A stretch of DNA of 64,000 nucleotides from Arthrobacter sp. FB24. Lineage in GTDB: Bacteria > Actinomycetota > Actinomycetes > Actinomycetales > Micrococcaceae. Where the stretch lies: NCBI RefSeq assembly GCF_000196235.1, contig NC_008541.1:248001-312000 (forward strand). Reading direction: 5' to 3'. A program made the position numbers and the translations under genes. Shown here in pieces: positions 17,298 through 25,415 of this stretch (positions within the stretch are counted from its first letter, which is position 1; each line of letters opens with the position of its first letter). The notes beneath the pieces are model-generated. The model did no database searches and was not told where the DNA came from. It saw nothing but the letters and a program-made list of their open reading frames with translations.

Positions 17298-18942
17298 TGT
17301 GATCATCCTTGCCGACACCATCCACACCATGGAGGGCGGGTCCGCCCAAGGCCCCGCGCCACAGGCCGTGGCTGTCCGGGACGGCGTGATTGCCGCCGTC
17401 GGGAGCCGTTCGGATGCGGAGGCGTGGCCGGCCGCGGAGGTCGTCGACTTCGGTTCCGCCGTGCTGACCCCCGGCCTGGTGGACTGCCATATCCACCCTG
17501 TCTTCGGGCTGGATCTGACGCGTGGCTGCGACCTGTCCGGCGCCAAGGACCTTGCCGAGGTGCGCGCATTGTTGCGTGCCACAGCGGAGGCAACCCCGCC
17601 CGGGGACTGGGTGCGCGCTTGGGGCCTTGACCCCAATGTGTTCGGATCCGCCGCTGCCCACCGCGAGCTTATTGACGACGTCGTCTCCGGACAACCGTGC
17701 CTTATCCGCCTCTTCGACGGGCATTCCGCACTGGCCAGTTCCCGGGCGCTCGAAATCGCGGGCGTCACCGGACCGAGGGCCTTTGACCAGGCGTCGGAGG
17801 TGGTCTGCGATCCCGGCGGCAGGCCCACGGGGCTCCTGCTGGAGGCCGCAGCCATCGAGCTGGTGGCGCGGCTGATGCCGGCGGAGTCCTTCGACGGACG
17901 GAAGGCGAGGCTGGCGGAACTCTTCAGGCAGTTCTCCCGCTCCGGGCTGACGGGAGCGCACGTGATGGACTGCGGAGAGGGCTCACTGGAGCTCTTCCGG
18001 GCGCTTGAAGAGGACGCCGCGGACAGCATCGACGGCGGCCTCCCGCTGCGACTGCGGATCTCACCGTGGTGCATGCCCGGCAGCGGCGAGGAAGACTGGC
18101 GCCGGCTCGCGGAGCAGATCGGGGTGGGCGGCAAACGCTGGGAGGTGGCCGGCATCAAGCTGTTCGTTGACGGGACAGTGGACAACGGCACTGCGTGGCT
18201 CTTTGAGCCCGATACCTATGGGGAGTCGGTGACCCCGTTCTGGCCCCGCCCGGAGGAGTATGCGGCCGCGGTGCGCTTCTTCGCCGGCCGCGGGATTTCC
18301 ACCGCTACCCACGCGATCGGCGACGCCGGAGTGGCTGCGGTCCTGGACGCCTTCGAGTCCCTGCCTCCCGCGGTGCGGTCGGCTGCACCGGAGGCCGTGC
18401 ACCGGATCGAACACCTCGAAACCGTCCCGGACGCCCTCATTGAGCGGTTCTCCCGCGCGGGCCTGGTGGCGAGCATGCAGCCGACGCACTGCACCCACTA
18501 CTCCCGCGCCGACCAGTCGGACAACTGGTCCACGCGGCTCGGAACGGAACGCGCGAACAACGCCTGGCGGTGCGCTGACCTCCGCTCGGCGGGGACCACC
18601 CTGGGGCTCGGATCAGACTGGCCGATTGCCCCGTTCGAGCCGCTGCCCATCCTGGCGGACGCGCAGCTACGACGGCGGTCCGGCCACCCTGGCGAACAGC
18701 CGGTGGTTCCGGGCCAGGCCCTCACGGCTTTGCAGGCGCTCGAAGGCTACACCTCGCACGCTGCCAAAGCGGCAGGGGAGTGGGCTGTCTCCGGGTCCGT
18801 CACCGTCGGCAAGCGCGCGGACTTCACAGTGTTCGACGTCGACCCGCTGACGGTTGCCCCGGATGACCTGGCTGCCGCCCGGGTTCTGGCCACGTTCGTA
18901 GACGGGCGGGCGCAGCACCTGACGGTCGGGTCAGCCCGGTAG
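17287..18942 (+). CDS. Amidohydrolase family 3 (YtcJ-like) metal-dependent hydrolase
   Basis: A 551-residue TIM-barrel hydrolase. The metal ligands are present in order: DCHIHPVF (HxH), GIKLFVDGTVDNGTA with the likely carboxylated lysine, STATHAIGDAGV, HRIEHLETV, and the catalytic aspartate in LGSDWPIAPF. YtcJ/NfdA-type enzymes hydrolyse N-acyl or formamide bonds. ATG 17287 is used because it overlaps the permease stop, giving translational coupling. The likely substrate is the compound imported by the APC permease. Confidence 0.9.
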   Translation: MNPDVIILADTIHTMEGGSAQGPAPQAVAVRDGVIAAVGSRSDAEAWPAAEVVDFGSAVLTPGLVDCHIHPVFGLDLTRGCDLSGAKDLAEVRALLRATAEATPPGDWVRAWGLDPNVFGSAAAHRELIDDVVSGQPCLIRLFDGHSALASSRALEIAGVTGPRAFDQASEVVCDPGGRPTGLLLEAAAIELVARLMPAESFDGRKARLAELFRQFSRSGLTGAHVMDCGEGSLELFRALEEDAADSIDGGLPLRLRISPWCMPGSGEEDWRRLAEQIGVGGKRWEVAGIKLFVDGTVDNGTAWLFEPDTYGESVTPFWPRPEEYAAAVRFFAGRGISTATHAIGDAGVAAVLDAFESLPPAVRSAAPEAVHRIEHLETVPDALIERFSRAGLVASMQPTHCTHYSRADQSDNWSTRLGTERANNAWRCADLRSAGTTLGLGSDWPIAPFEPLPILADAQLRRRSGHPGEQPVVPGQALTALQALEGYTSHAAKAAGEWAVSGSVTVGKRADFTVFDVDPLTVAPDDLAAARVLATFVDGRAQHLTVGSAR

Positions 18943-19155
18943 TGCGGCCGGCCTAGCCTGTACCTACGGACAAGCCGGAACATGACCGAAACCGCAATCC
19001 GGCCGTTATCGAAGCCCCTCGTTCTTCCCCAAATCGAAGAAAAACGTCACACTGATGTTCCACACCCGCGCCTCGCTTCCGGACGAGATGGGGGTCCTGG
19101 AGGGCGACGGCGGGGTTTAAGGACAGGCCCCGCGGCGGGCCGGTAACATGCCGCT
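18943..19155. other. Intergenic region before the VOC gene
   Basis: No gene is visible. A small palindrome, GGCCCCGCGGCGGGCC, ends about 10 bp before the VOC gene and could be part of its leader or the upstream terminator. No ribosome-binding sequence precedes the VOC start. Confidence 0.4.
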
Positions 19156-19515
19156 ATGGCTATCGCACGCTTCCCAAGCTTTGTTATCGACTGCCCCGAT
19201 CCGAAAGCCCTCGCGGGCTTTTATGGTGCCCTGCTCGGCTGGAACGAGAGGGTTGACGATGGCTGGGTGGAGATCCGGCCCGACGACGGCAGCAACTGCA
19301 TTGCCTTCCAGCAGGTGGACGGCTACCAGGCGCCCGAGTGGCCTGGCCAGGCCCACCCGCAGCAGATGCACATGGACATGGTGGTGGAGGACCTGGACGA
19401 CGGCGAACAAGAGGCCATAAGGTTGGGCGCCACCAAGGCTGAGACACAGCCCGGCACCACCTTCCGCGTCTTTCTGGACCCTGCCGGCCACCCGTTTTGC
19501 CTCTGCCTAAGCTGA
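19156..19515 (+). CDS. VOC (glyoxalase/bleomycin resistance) superfamily protein
   Basis: A 119-residue two-beta-alpha-beta-beta-beta protein of the vicinal oxygen chelate fold. The N-terminal IDCPDPKALAGFYGALLGW and the C-terminal VFLDPAGHPFCLCLS are typical. His and Glu/Asp positions for a metal site appear in QMHMDMVVEDLDD and the C-terminal half, but the reaction cannot be assigned. An ATG at 19148 is out of frame. The gene is followed by a short stem-loop (GGGGAAG 19607-19613 with CTTCCCC 19621-19627). Confidence 0.85.
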   Translation: MAIARFPSFVIDCPDPKALAGFYGALLGWNERVDDGWVEIRPDDGSNCIAFQQVDGYQAPEWPGQAHPQQMHMDMVVEDLDDGEQEAIRLGATKAETQPGTTFRVFLDPAGHPFCLCLS

Positions 19516-19781
19516 CATTTCGCGTCGCCGAATTCCAAGGGTCCGCGGACGCTTCAGTCAGTCAATGAAACTCCGCTAGCGGGCGCAAGGCCGTTTCCGG
19601 GACGCTGGGGAAGCCCCTAACTTCCCCTTCGTGACGAATCGAGCCGACGTTGACTCAACCATTCCGCCCCCCTTGTTCCTTGGCTGTCTGGGAGGCCCTG
19701 CCAGTACCCGTATCAACAGAACCTTCCGTGCGCGGGAGGAACACGGTTTGCTGGTCAGGCAGCGAAAACTTCCTAAGGAGC

Positions 19782-20009
19782 ACCACCACGGCAACAGAGA
19801 CCCCATCGCCGGCCCAGCAGACAACTGAGCAGCCGACGACGGCGCACGCCGACTAAGTACCGGACGTCCTCTCGGGAACAATTCAGCCCGGCAAGGTGTT
19901 CTACCAGACTGTAGCCCTCGACGAAGTCGCTGCCGGCTACAGCGCAATGGCCGACCGCACAGCGCTCAAAGTGCTGATCCGCCCACAAGACTTCCACCCA
20001 ACCAGATGA
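19782..20009 (+). pseudogene. Alcohol dehydrogenase remnant: N-terminal tip fused to C-terminal end
   Basis: Starting with an AAGGAG ribosome-binding site (19775-19780), the frame reads about 24 residues of an N-terminal-like, Thr/Gln-rich segment with no start codon. It meets an in-frame TAA (19854-19856) and continues as VPDVLSGTIQPGKVF, then ALDEVAAGYSAMADRTALK and VLIRP before TGA. The second part is unmistakably the C-terminus of a medium-chain zinc alcohol dehydrogenase. The zinc and NAD(P) domains are missing, so an internal deletion is likely. An intact but different alcohol dehydrogenase starts 28 bp downstream. Confidence 0.7.
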
Positions 20010-20036
20010 ATTGCTCACCCAACATTGGAGAGAATA

Positions 20037-21080
20037 TTGCTTACCGCTAACGCATACGCCGCACCGTCCGCTGACGGAGACCTGGTTCCCACCACCATCG
20101 AACGCCGCGACGTCGGCCCGCACGATGTGCTGATCGGCATCAAGTTCGCCGGCATCTGCCACTCGGATATCCACACCGTCCGCGGCGACTGGGGACCCCA
20201 GCAGTACCCGCTGGCACCGGGACACGAAATCGCCGGGATCGTCACCGATGTTGGCTCCGAAGTCACCAAGCACGCCGTAGGCGACCGCGTCGGCGTCGGC
20301 TGCATGGTGAATTCCTGCCGCGAGTGCGTCAACTGCCAGAAGGGCGAGGAACAGTACTGCCTCAAGGGCAACATCGGCACCTACGGCGCTGTTGACCGCG
20401 ACGGCACCATCACCCAGGGCGGATACTCCACGCACGTCGTGGTGACTGAAGACTTCGTGGTGCGGATCCCCGAGGGCATCGAGCTCGACGTCGCCGCGCC
20501 GCTGCTTTGCGCCGGCATCACCACCTACTCGCCGCTGCACCACTGGGGTGCAGGCCCCGGCAAGAAGGTCGCAGTCGTCGGACTGGGCGGCCTCGGCCAC
20601 ATGGCCGTCAAGATCGCCCACGCCATGGGCGCCGAGGTCACTGTGCTGTCCCAGTCGCTCAAGAAGCAGGAAGACGGCCTGAAACTGGGCGCGGACCACT
20701 ACTACGCCACCAGCGATGAGAACACCTTCAGCGACCTGGCCGGCAGCTTCGACCTGATCATCAACACCGTCAGCGCTTCGATCGACATCAGCTCCTACCT
20801 GCAGCTGCTGACCCTTGACGGTGCCCTGGTGAACGTCGGCGCACCGGCCGAGCCGCTCCCCGTGAACGCGTTCGCACTCATCGCCGGCCGCCGCTCCTTC
20901 GCCGGTTCCATGATCGGCGGCATCCGCGAGACCCAGGAAATGCTCGATTTCTGCGCTGAGCACAACCTGGGCGCCGAGATCGAGGTCATCCCGGCCGAGA
21001 AGATCAACGAAGCCTACGAACGCGTCCTCGCCTCCGACGTCCGCTACCGCTTCGTCATCGACACCGCGACACTCAACTAG
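20037..21080 (+). CDS. NAD(P)-dependent zinc alcohol dehydrogenase (cinnamyl alcohol dehydrogenase type)
   Basis: A 347-residue medium-chain dehydrogenase. The catalytic zinc site is CHSDIHT plus GHEIAG; the structural zinc has four cysteines in [15 protein letters not shown]; the Rossmann motif is [19 protein letters not shown]. These features place it in the CAD/YahK group, which reduces aldehydes with NADPH. I chose TTG 20037, preceded by GGAGAG with correct spacing; TTG 20025 is an alternative. It directly follows the remnant of another alcohol dehydrogenase and ends at a strong terminator. Confidence 0.9.
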   Translation: MLTANAYAAPSADGDLVPTTIERRDVGPHDVLIGIKFAGICHSDIHTVRGDWGPQQYPLAPGHEIAGIVTDVGSEVTKHAVGDRVGVGCMVNSCRECVNCQKGEEQYCLKGNIGTYGAVDRDGTITQGGYSTHVVVTEDFVVRIPEGIELDVAAPLLCAGITTYSPLHHWGAGPGKKVAVVGLGGLGHMAVKIAHAMGAEVTVLSQSLKKQEDGLKLGADHYYATSDENTFSDLAGSFDLIINTVSASIDISSYLQLLTLDGALVNVGAPAEPLPVNAFALIAGRRSFAGSMIGGIRETQEMLDFCAEHNLGAEIEVIPAEKINEAYERVLASDVRYRFVIDTATLN

Positions 21081-21122
21081 CGCACAGCACGGCAGCGACC
21101 CTGGAAGCGGTCGCAACCACAA

Positions 21123-21159
21123 AGCAGCGCCGTCCTCACGAGAGGGCGGCGCTGCTTTT
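21123..21159. terminator. Bidirectional rho-independent terminator
   Basis: A 15-bp stem with one G-U pair, AGCAGCGCCGTCCTC (21123-21137) with GAGGGCGGCGCTGCT (21142-21156), closes on a 4-base loop. It is followed by TTTT on the plus strand and preceded by AAA for the minus strand. It separates the alcohol dehydrogenase from the convergent amylase gene. Confidence 0.92.
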
Positions 21160-21186
21160 GCGTTTACTGTTTCACCAGCGGAACCG

Positions 21187-24100
21187 CTATCCGGCAGTCA
21201 TCACATGCGTGAAGTGGTCGTACCGGATGGTGAGCGGGCCGCCGTCGTGCGCCAGGCTGATGTTGGCACCGTTAGGCGAACCGCCGGCGCCGTAGCTCTC
21301 GGTCCAGGACCGGTTCAGCGCGGCCTTGAACTCATAGTTGCCGGGCGGAAGGGCCGGCACTGACAGCTTCCACACCAGGTCGGCGGGGTCCAGCACCAAC
21401 TGGGCCTGGTCGCAGCCGGGCATCCAGTCTTCCGGGCACCCCTGTTCCAGGTTCATGCTCCCTGCCGCGGCCACGGCTCCGGGCTGCTGTGAGGCGTAAA
21501 CGGGGCTCAGCACATGCGTGGTGTGGTCGTAGCGGAACGTCACGGCCCCGCCCGGGTGCTCCAGCACGATGTTGCCGCCGTCGAACGCGCCGCCGGCGCC
21601 GTAGTTCTCGTCCCACTTGCCGTTGAGCGCGGCCTTGAACTCATACGTTCCCGCCGGCAGTTCCGGCACGGTCAGGCGCCAGACCTGGTCCGCCGGGTCA
21701 AGTGCCATGAAGGCCTTTAGGCACGCAGGCTGCCAGTCGTCCGGACAGCCCATCTCGGAGTTCAGGCTGCCCGCCACGGTCACGGAGTCCGGCTGCGGGA
21801 TCTCACCGGCCACCACGGTCCGGATGTCGCTGACTACGTTCTCCGCGCCCGGGACGGACATGGTTGCCCGGTAGCGGAGCTGTGTGCCGTCGGCGAGTGC
21901 CAGCGCCGCGAGATCATCGAAAACGGTGTACACCGGCGAGGAACTGTCCGACCCGATCGGAGCCCACCCGCCGCCGTCCACGCTGCGTTCGAAGCTGACC
22001 GTGTAGTCAGCTTTCTCCGGGCTGGCCGTGGCGCTGACTTCCACCTTGCCGTCCACGCTGCTGCCCTCTGCCGGCTTCTGCATGGCGAGGACCGGGGAGG
22101 GGACCGTGCCCGTGCGGGCCGCGCTGACCGAGGTGTGTCCGCCGTTGTCCAGGACCGCCGCGCGGTATTCCACGGCGGTGCCCGGGTTCAGTCCCGTTAC
22201 GTCATGGAAGACCTGGTACGGGGCGGTGTCGTCCGTGCCGATCGGCTCCCATTCCCCGCCTGCTGTGCGCGCCTGGAAGGTGACCTCGTAGAACGAGGAA
22301 CCGTCGACGTCGGCCGCCACCCGGATCCTGCCGTTGTCGCCTTCCGCCGTGGCCGGCTCCTGGAGGCCGACGGCGGGAGCCGCCTTGGAGCGGGGGATCC
22401 GCCCTGACGATTCGTAGACCACCGCGGAAAGCGGCGGGACGGTAACGGTGAGCTTGCCGTCGTCGGCAGTCTTGGACTCGGCAGCAGAACCGCCGGCGTC
22501 GCCGTAGATCCGGCTGTAGTTGCGCTTGGCGATATAGGTGGGCACCGCGGCAGTCTGCGCGGTGCCGCTGTTGTTCACCGCCACGACATACTCGCGCTGG
22601 TCCTTCGCGTCAGTGCGGGAGAACGCATAGATTCCCTGGCCCTGCGCGGCGTACCGGTTCTGGTGGGCGCCGTTGCGCAGTGCCGGGTGCTCAGCGGTCA
22701 GCGCTGCGAGTTCGCTGATCTTGCTGTACAGCGGGTGGCCGGTGTTGAAGTTGTCCGTGGCATGCGTGGCGTCGGTGCCCAGCAGGTCATCGTCCAGGTA
22801 TTCGGGCACCTGGCTGGCGAAGAGCGTCTGGCGTGCATCCTGGTCCCCGCCGGGGCCCGTAAAGCCCTGTTCGTCGCCGTAGTACACCACCGGGTTGCCG
22901 CGCGAGAAGTACATCAGCTCGTGGGCCAGCCGGTCCCGGGCAACGCGTTCGGCGTCGTCCGCACCGGGGTTGTCCGCGGCAATGAAGCTGCCGATCCGGC
23001 CCATGTCGTGGTTGCCCAGGAAGGTGGGGAGTTCGTAGACGTTGGAGTCGGCATCCGTGTACCAGTCGTCCCCGGCGAAGAACGTCTCCAGCTGGCTGGC
23101 GGACTGGCTCCGGGAGGCAAAGTTCCGCGCTGCGTCCTGGAACGGGAAGTCCAGCACGGCCTGCATCTTGTTGCGGGTGGTGAACTGCGAGGTGAAGCTC
23201 TTGGAGGTGTCAAAGACCTCGCCGAACATAAAGAACTCGTCCTTGCCCTGTTCCTTGGCGTATTCAAGGACCTTGGGCCCGAACTCCTGCCAGAATTCGT
23301 CATTGACGTGTTTCATGGTGTCGATCCGGAAGCCGTCCACACCGAAATCCTTGATCCAGTCTTCGTAGACCTTCGTCATGCCGTCAACGACTTCCGGGTT
23401 CTCGGTGAAGAGGTCGTCCAGGCCGAAGAAGTCACCGTAAAAGGAGTCCTCGCCCTGGAAGGTGGTGTCGCCGCGGTTGTGGTAGAGCGCGGGATTGTTG
23501 AGCCAGCCCGGAACCTTGAGGTCCTTCTCGGCCTCGTCCAGGACCGGCGTGTAGGGGAACGAAGTGGCTGGATCCAGCTCCGGGAAGGTGTCCGTGCCAG
23601 CGTAGTCGCGGTCGTCGAAAACCTCGCCGTCGGCTGTTTTGTATGGCGCGACGTCCTTGGACTTGTACGCCGTGCGGGCGCCTTCCTTGTAGCCGATCAC
23701 GTCCGCGGTGTGGTTGGTGATGATGTCGAAGTAGACCTTCATGCCGCGTGAATGCGCCTCGTCGATCAACGCCTTCAGTTCGGCGTTGGTGCCCAGATGC
23801 GGGTCGATCTGGGTGAAGTCGGTTACCCAGTACCCGTGGTAACCGGCAGATTTGTCCTCAGGCTGGACCGCTTTGTTCTTGAAGCTGGGCGTCAGCCAGA
23901 TGGACGTGGTGCCCAGGCCCTGGATGTAGTCGATCTTGTCCAGCAGGCCCTTGAGGTCGCCGCCGTTGTAGAAGCCCTTCTTGGTCGGGTCGTAGCCGGA
24001 GACCATCGGATCGGAGCCCAGTCCGCCGTCGTCGTTCGCGCTGCTTCCGTTGCTGAAACGGTCCGCCATCACGAAGTAGAAGTTCTCGTCCGTCACCGGG

Positions 24101-24270
24101 GCGCGGAGCGAGTGGGAGGCCGACGGCGCACCCGGGCCTTTCGGCTCCGGGGCCGCCTGGGCGGGGGCCGCCAGAGCGGCTGCGGCAACCAGTGCTGCAA
24201 CCACCGCGGCGAGGCCCCTGCCCGGCTGGTTGCAGGGAGGATTCTTGGGGTTTGAACTGCGGAAAAACAC
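21187..24270 (-). CDS. Secreted GH13 alpha-amylase with Ig-like and two X25-type domains
   Basis: A 1027-residue exported enzyme. The GTG at 24270, after GGAAGG, gives a signal peptide with hydrophobic core AAVVAALVAAAALA and an AQA cleavage site near residue 39. The catalytic domain begins near residue 50 (FYFVMADRFSNG) and has the four GH13 regions: DIITNHTADV, GFRIDTMKHVN (nucleophile Asp), FMFGEVFD (acid/base Glu) and FLGNHDMGRIG. Two Ig/Fn3-like modules follow. Two tandem X25-type pullulanase domains end the protein (GCPDDWQPAC and GCPEDWMPGC near their starts). It should hydrolyse extracellular starch or glycogen to maltooligosaccharides. A LacI/MalR-like box lies upstream. Confidence 0.92.
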   Translation of the reverse strand: MFFRSSNPKNPPCNQPGRGLAAVVAALVAAAALAAPAQAAPEPKGPGAPSASHSLRAPVTDENFYFVMADRFSNGSSANDDGGLGSDPMVSGYDPTKKGFYNGGDLKGLLDKIDYIQGLGTTSIWLTPSFKNKAVQPEDKSAGYHGYWVTDFTQIDPHLGTNAELKALIDEAHSRGMKVYFDIITNHTADVIGYKEGARTAYKSKDVAPYKTADGEVFDDRDYAGTDTFPELDPATSFPYTPVLDEAEKDLKVPGWLNNPALYHNRGDTTFQGEDSFYGDFFGLDDLFTENPEVVDGMTKVYEDWIKDFGVDGFRIDTMKHVNDEFWQEFGPKVLEYAKEQGKDEFFMFGEVFDTSKSFTSQFTTRNKMQAVLDFPFQDAARNFASRSQSASQLETFFAGDDWYTDADSNVYELPTFLGNHDMGRIGSFIAADNPGADDAERVARDRLAHELMYFSRGNPVVYYGDEQGFTGPGGDQDARQTLFASQVPEYLDDDLLGTDATHATDNFNTGHPLYSKISELAALTAEHPALRNGAHQNRYAAQGQGIYAFSRTDAKDQREYVVAVNNSGTAQTAAVPTYIAKRNYSRIYGDAGGSAAESKTADDGKLTVTVPPLSAVVYESSGRIPRSKAAPAVGLQEPATAEGDNGRIRVAADVDGSSFYEVTFQARTAGGEWEPIGTDDTAPYQVFHDVTGLNPGTAVEYRAAVLDNGGHTSVSAARTGTVPSPVLAMQKPAEGSSVDGKVEVSATASPEKADYTVSFERSVDGGGWAPIGSDSSSPVYTVFDDLAALALADGTQLRYRATMSVPGAENVVSDIRTVVAGEIPQPDSVTVAGSLNSEMGCPDDWQPACLKAFMALDPADQVWRLTVPELPAGTYEFKAALNGKWDENYGAGGAFDGGNIVLEHPGGAVTFRYDHTTHVLSPVYASQQPGAVAAAGSMNLEQGCPEDWMPGCDQAQLVLDPADLVWKLSVPALPPGNYEFKAALNRSWTESYGAGGSPNGANISLAHDGGPLTIRYDHFTHVMTAG

Positions 24271-24351
24271 GATAAGGAAACCTTCCGGAAAGCTACGTTG
24301 CTGCTGTGAAGGACGACGCGGGAGACCGGCTTCTGAGAGCCAAGTCACAAC

Positions 24352-24365
24352 TGTAAGCGCTTGCA
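24352..24365. promoter_or_regulatory. LacI/MalR-type operator upstream of the amylase
   Basis: TGTAAGCGCTTGCA matches the classical LacI-family/cre consensus (TGnAAnCGnTnnCA) around a central CG and is palindromic except at one base pair. It lies 82 bp before the amylase start and 56 bp before the divergent methyltransferase-like gene. MalR-type repressors in actinobacteria control amylases from such sites, releasing on maltose. Confidence 0.75.
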
Positions 24366-24420
24366 CCGACTTTTTCCAGCAAATCCCAAGGTTGCTTGGT
24401 ATCTGTCCGGATTCGGTAGC

Positions 24421-25302
24421 ATGAAACCCACCGACCCGGAACTGAGGGAGCTGCCGTTGCCGCCAGAACGCCCTATGCCGCCCTCGCGGACCGTGCCTTC
24501 GGACAGTCCGGAGGGCCGTCGTCCGGATGAGTCGGTCCAACGACTCCGGGCCGCGGGCTGCGTATTCGCCGAGGAGGAAGCGCTCCTGCTCACCGGTGCG
24601 GCTGCCTCCGCCGCGGAGCTGGAATCGATGATCGAGCGGCGCGTGGCCGGCCTGCCGCTGGAGCATATCCTCGGCTGGGCCGAATTCTGCGGGCTCCGCA
24701 TCGGCGTCACGGCAGGAGTGTTTGTGCCGCGCCGCCGCACCGGGTTCCTCGTCCGGCAGGCGGAGCTGCTGCTCCGCGCCACCCACGACGGCGGCGTGCC
24801 CCGCGTCGTGGATCTGTGCTGCGGTTCCGGCGCCGTCGGGGCGGCGCTGGCAGCACGTGTGGCCGGAATCGAACTGCATGCCGCGGACCTGGACCCGACC
24901 GCGGTGCTATGTGCCAAGGGAAATATCGAGCCGGCTGGCGGCCATGTCCATCAAGGTGACCTCTTCGAAGCCCTGCCGGCGCGGCTGCGCGGCCGCATAA
25001 CGGTCCTGGTAGCCAACGCCCCTTATGTGCCAACGGCCGCGATCGGGACCATGCCCCCGGAAGCCCGCGCACATGAGCCACTGATGTCGCTGGACGGCGG
25101 ACCGGACGGGCTGGATATCCAGCGGAGGGTTATTGCCGGGGCGCCGGCCTGGCTTGCCCCGGGCGGCCACGTGCTGATCGAGACAAGCCGGAGGCAGGCG
25201 CGGCGGACCATCGGGCTCATGCGGGGCGCGGGACTCGCCGCCCGGCTGGCCAGCGACCCTGAACTGGACGCCACGGTGGCGATCGGCCTCAGGCGGGACT
25301 GA
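24421..25302 (+). CDS. Putative protein N5-glutamine methyltransferase (HemK/PrmC-like)
   Basis: A 293-residue class I SAM methyltransferase. The SAM-binding motif is VVDLCCGSGAVGAALAA and the acidic loop is HAADLDPTAV. The substrate motif is NAPYVP, where classical PrmC has NPPY; this variant is typical of a PrmC paralogue group in actinobacteria. The N-terminal region retains the PLEHILGWAEFCGL segment of PrmC. The true target is unknown; the housekeeping prmC normally follows prfA, which is not here. ATG 24421 is chosen, although no good ribosome-binding site is visible. Confidence 0.8.
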   Translation: MKPTDPELRELPLPPERPMPPSRTVPSDSPEGRRPDESVQRLRAAGCVFAEEEALLLTGAAASAAELESMIERRVAGLPLEHILGWAEFCGLRIGVTAGVFVPRRRTGFLVRQAELLLRATHDGGVPRVVDLCCGSGAVGAALAARVAGIELHAADLDPTAVLCAKGNIEPAGGHVHQGDLFEALPARLRGRITVLVANAPYVPTAAIGTMPPEARAHEPLMSLDGGPDGLDIQRRVIAGAPAWLAPGGHVLIETSRRQARRTIGLMRGAGLAARLASDPELDATVAIGLRRD

Positions 25303-25322
25303 CGGGCCGTTGCGCTCCGCCG

Positions 25323-25415
25323 GGCACGCCGGAATCCGTGCACGTCGGAATCCGGCACGCCGGAATCCGTGCACGTCGGAATCCGGCACGCCGGAATCCA
25401 TGCACGTCAGAATCC
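25323..25415. repeat. Three tandem 31-bp repeats between convergent genes
   Basis: Units at 25323-25353, 25354-25384 and 25385-25415 start with GGCACGCCGGAATCC and contain GTGCACGTC plus a second GGAATCC. Units 1 and 2 are identical; unit 3 has two substitutions. The third unit overlaps the end of the glycosyltransferase gene. The arms GGCACGCC and GTGCAC can form hairpins, so it may serve as a terminator, but the exact tandem copies suggest recent slippage. Confidence 0.9.

Noticed and set aside
24271..24879. A 203-residue N-terminal extension of the amylase
   Set aside because: It would bury the signal peptide inside the protein and overlap the divergent methyltransferase gene and the MalR-like box.
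25323..25415. Tandem repeats considered as a minimal CRISPR array
   Set aside because: The 31-bp units are directly adjacent with no spacers, and no cas genes are present.
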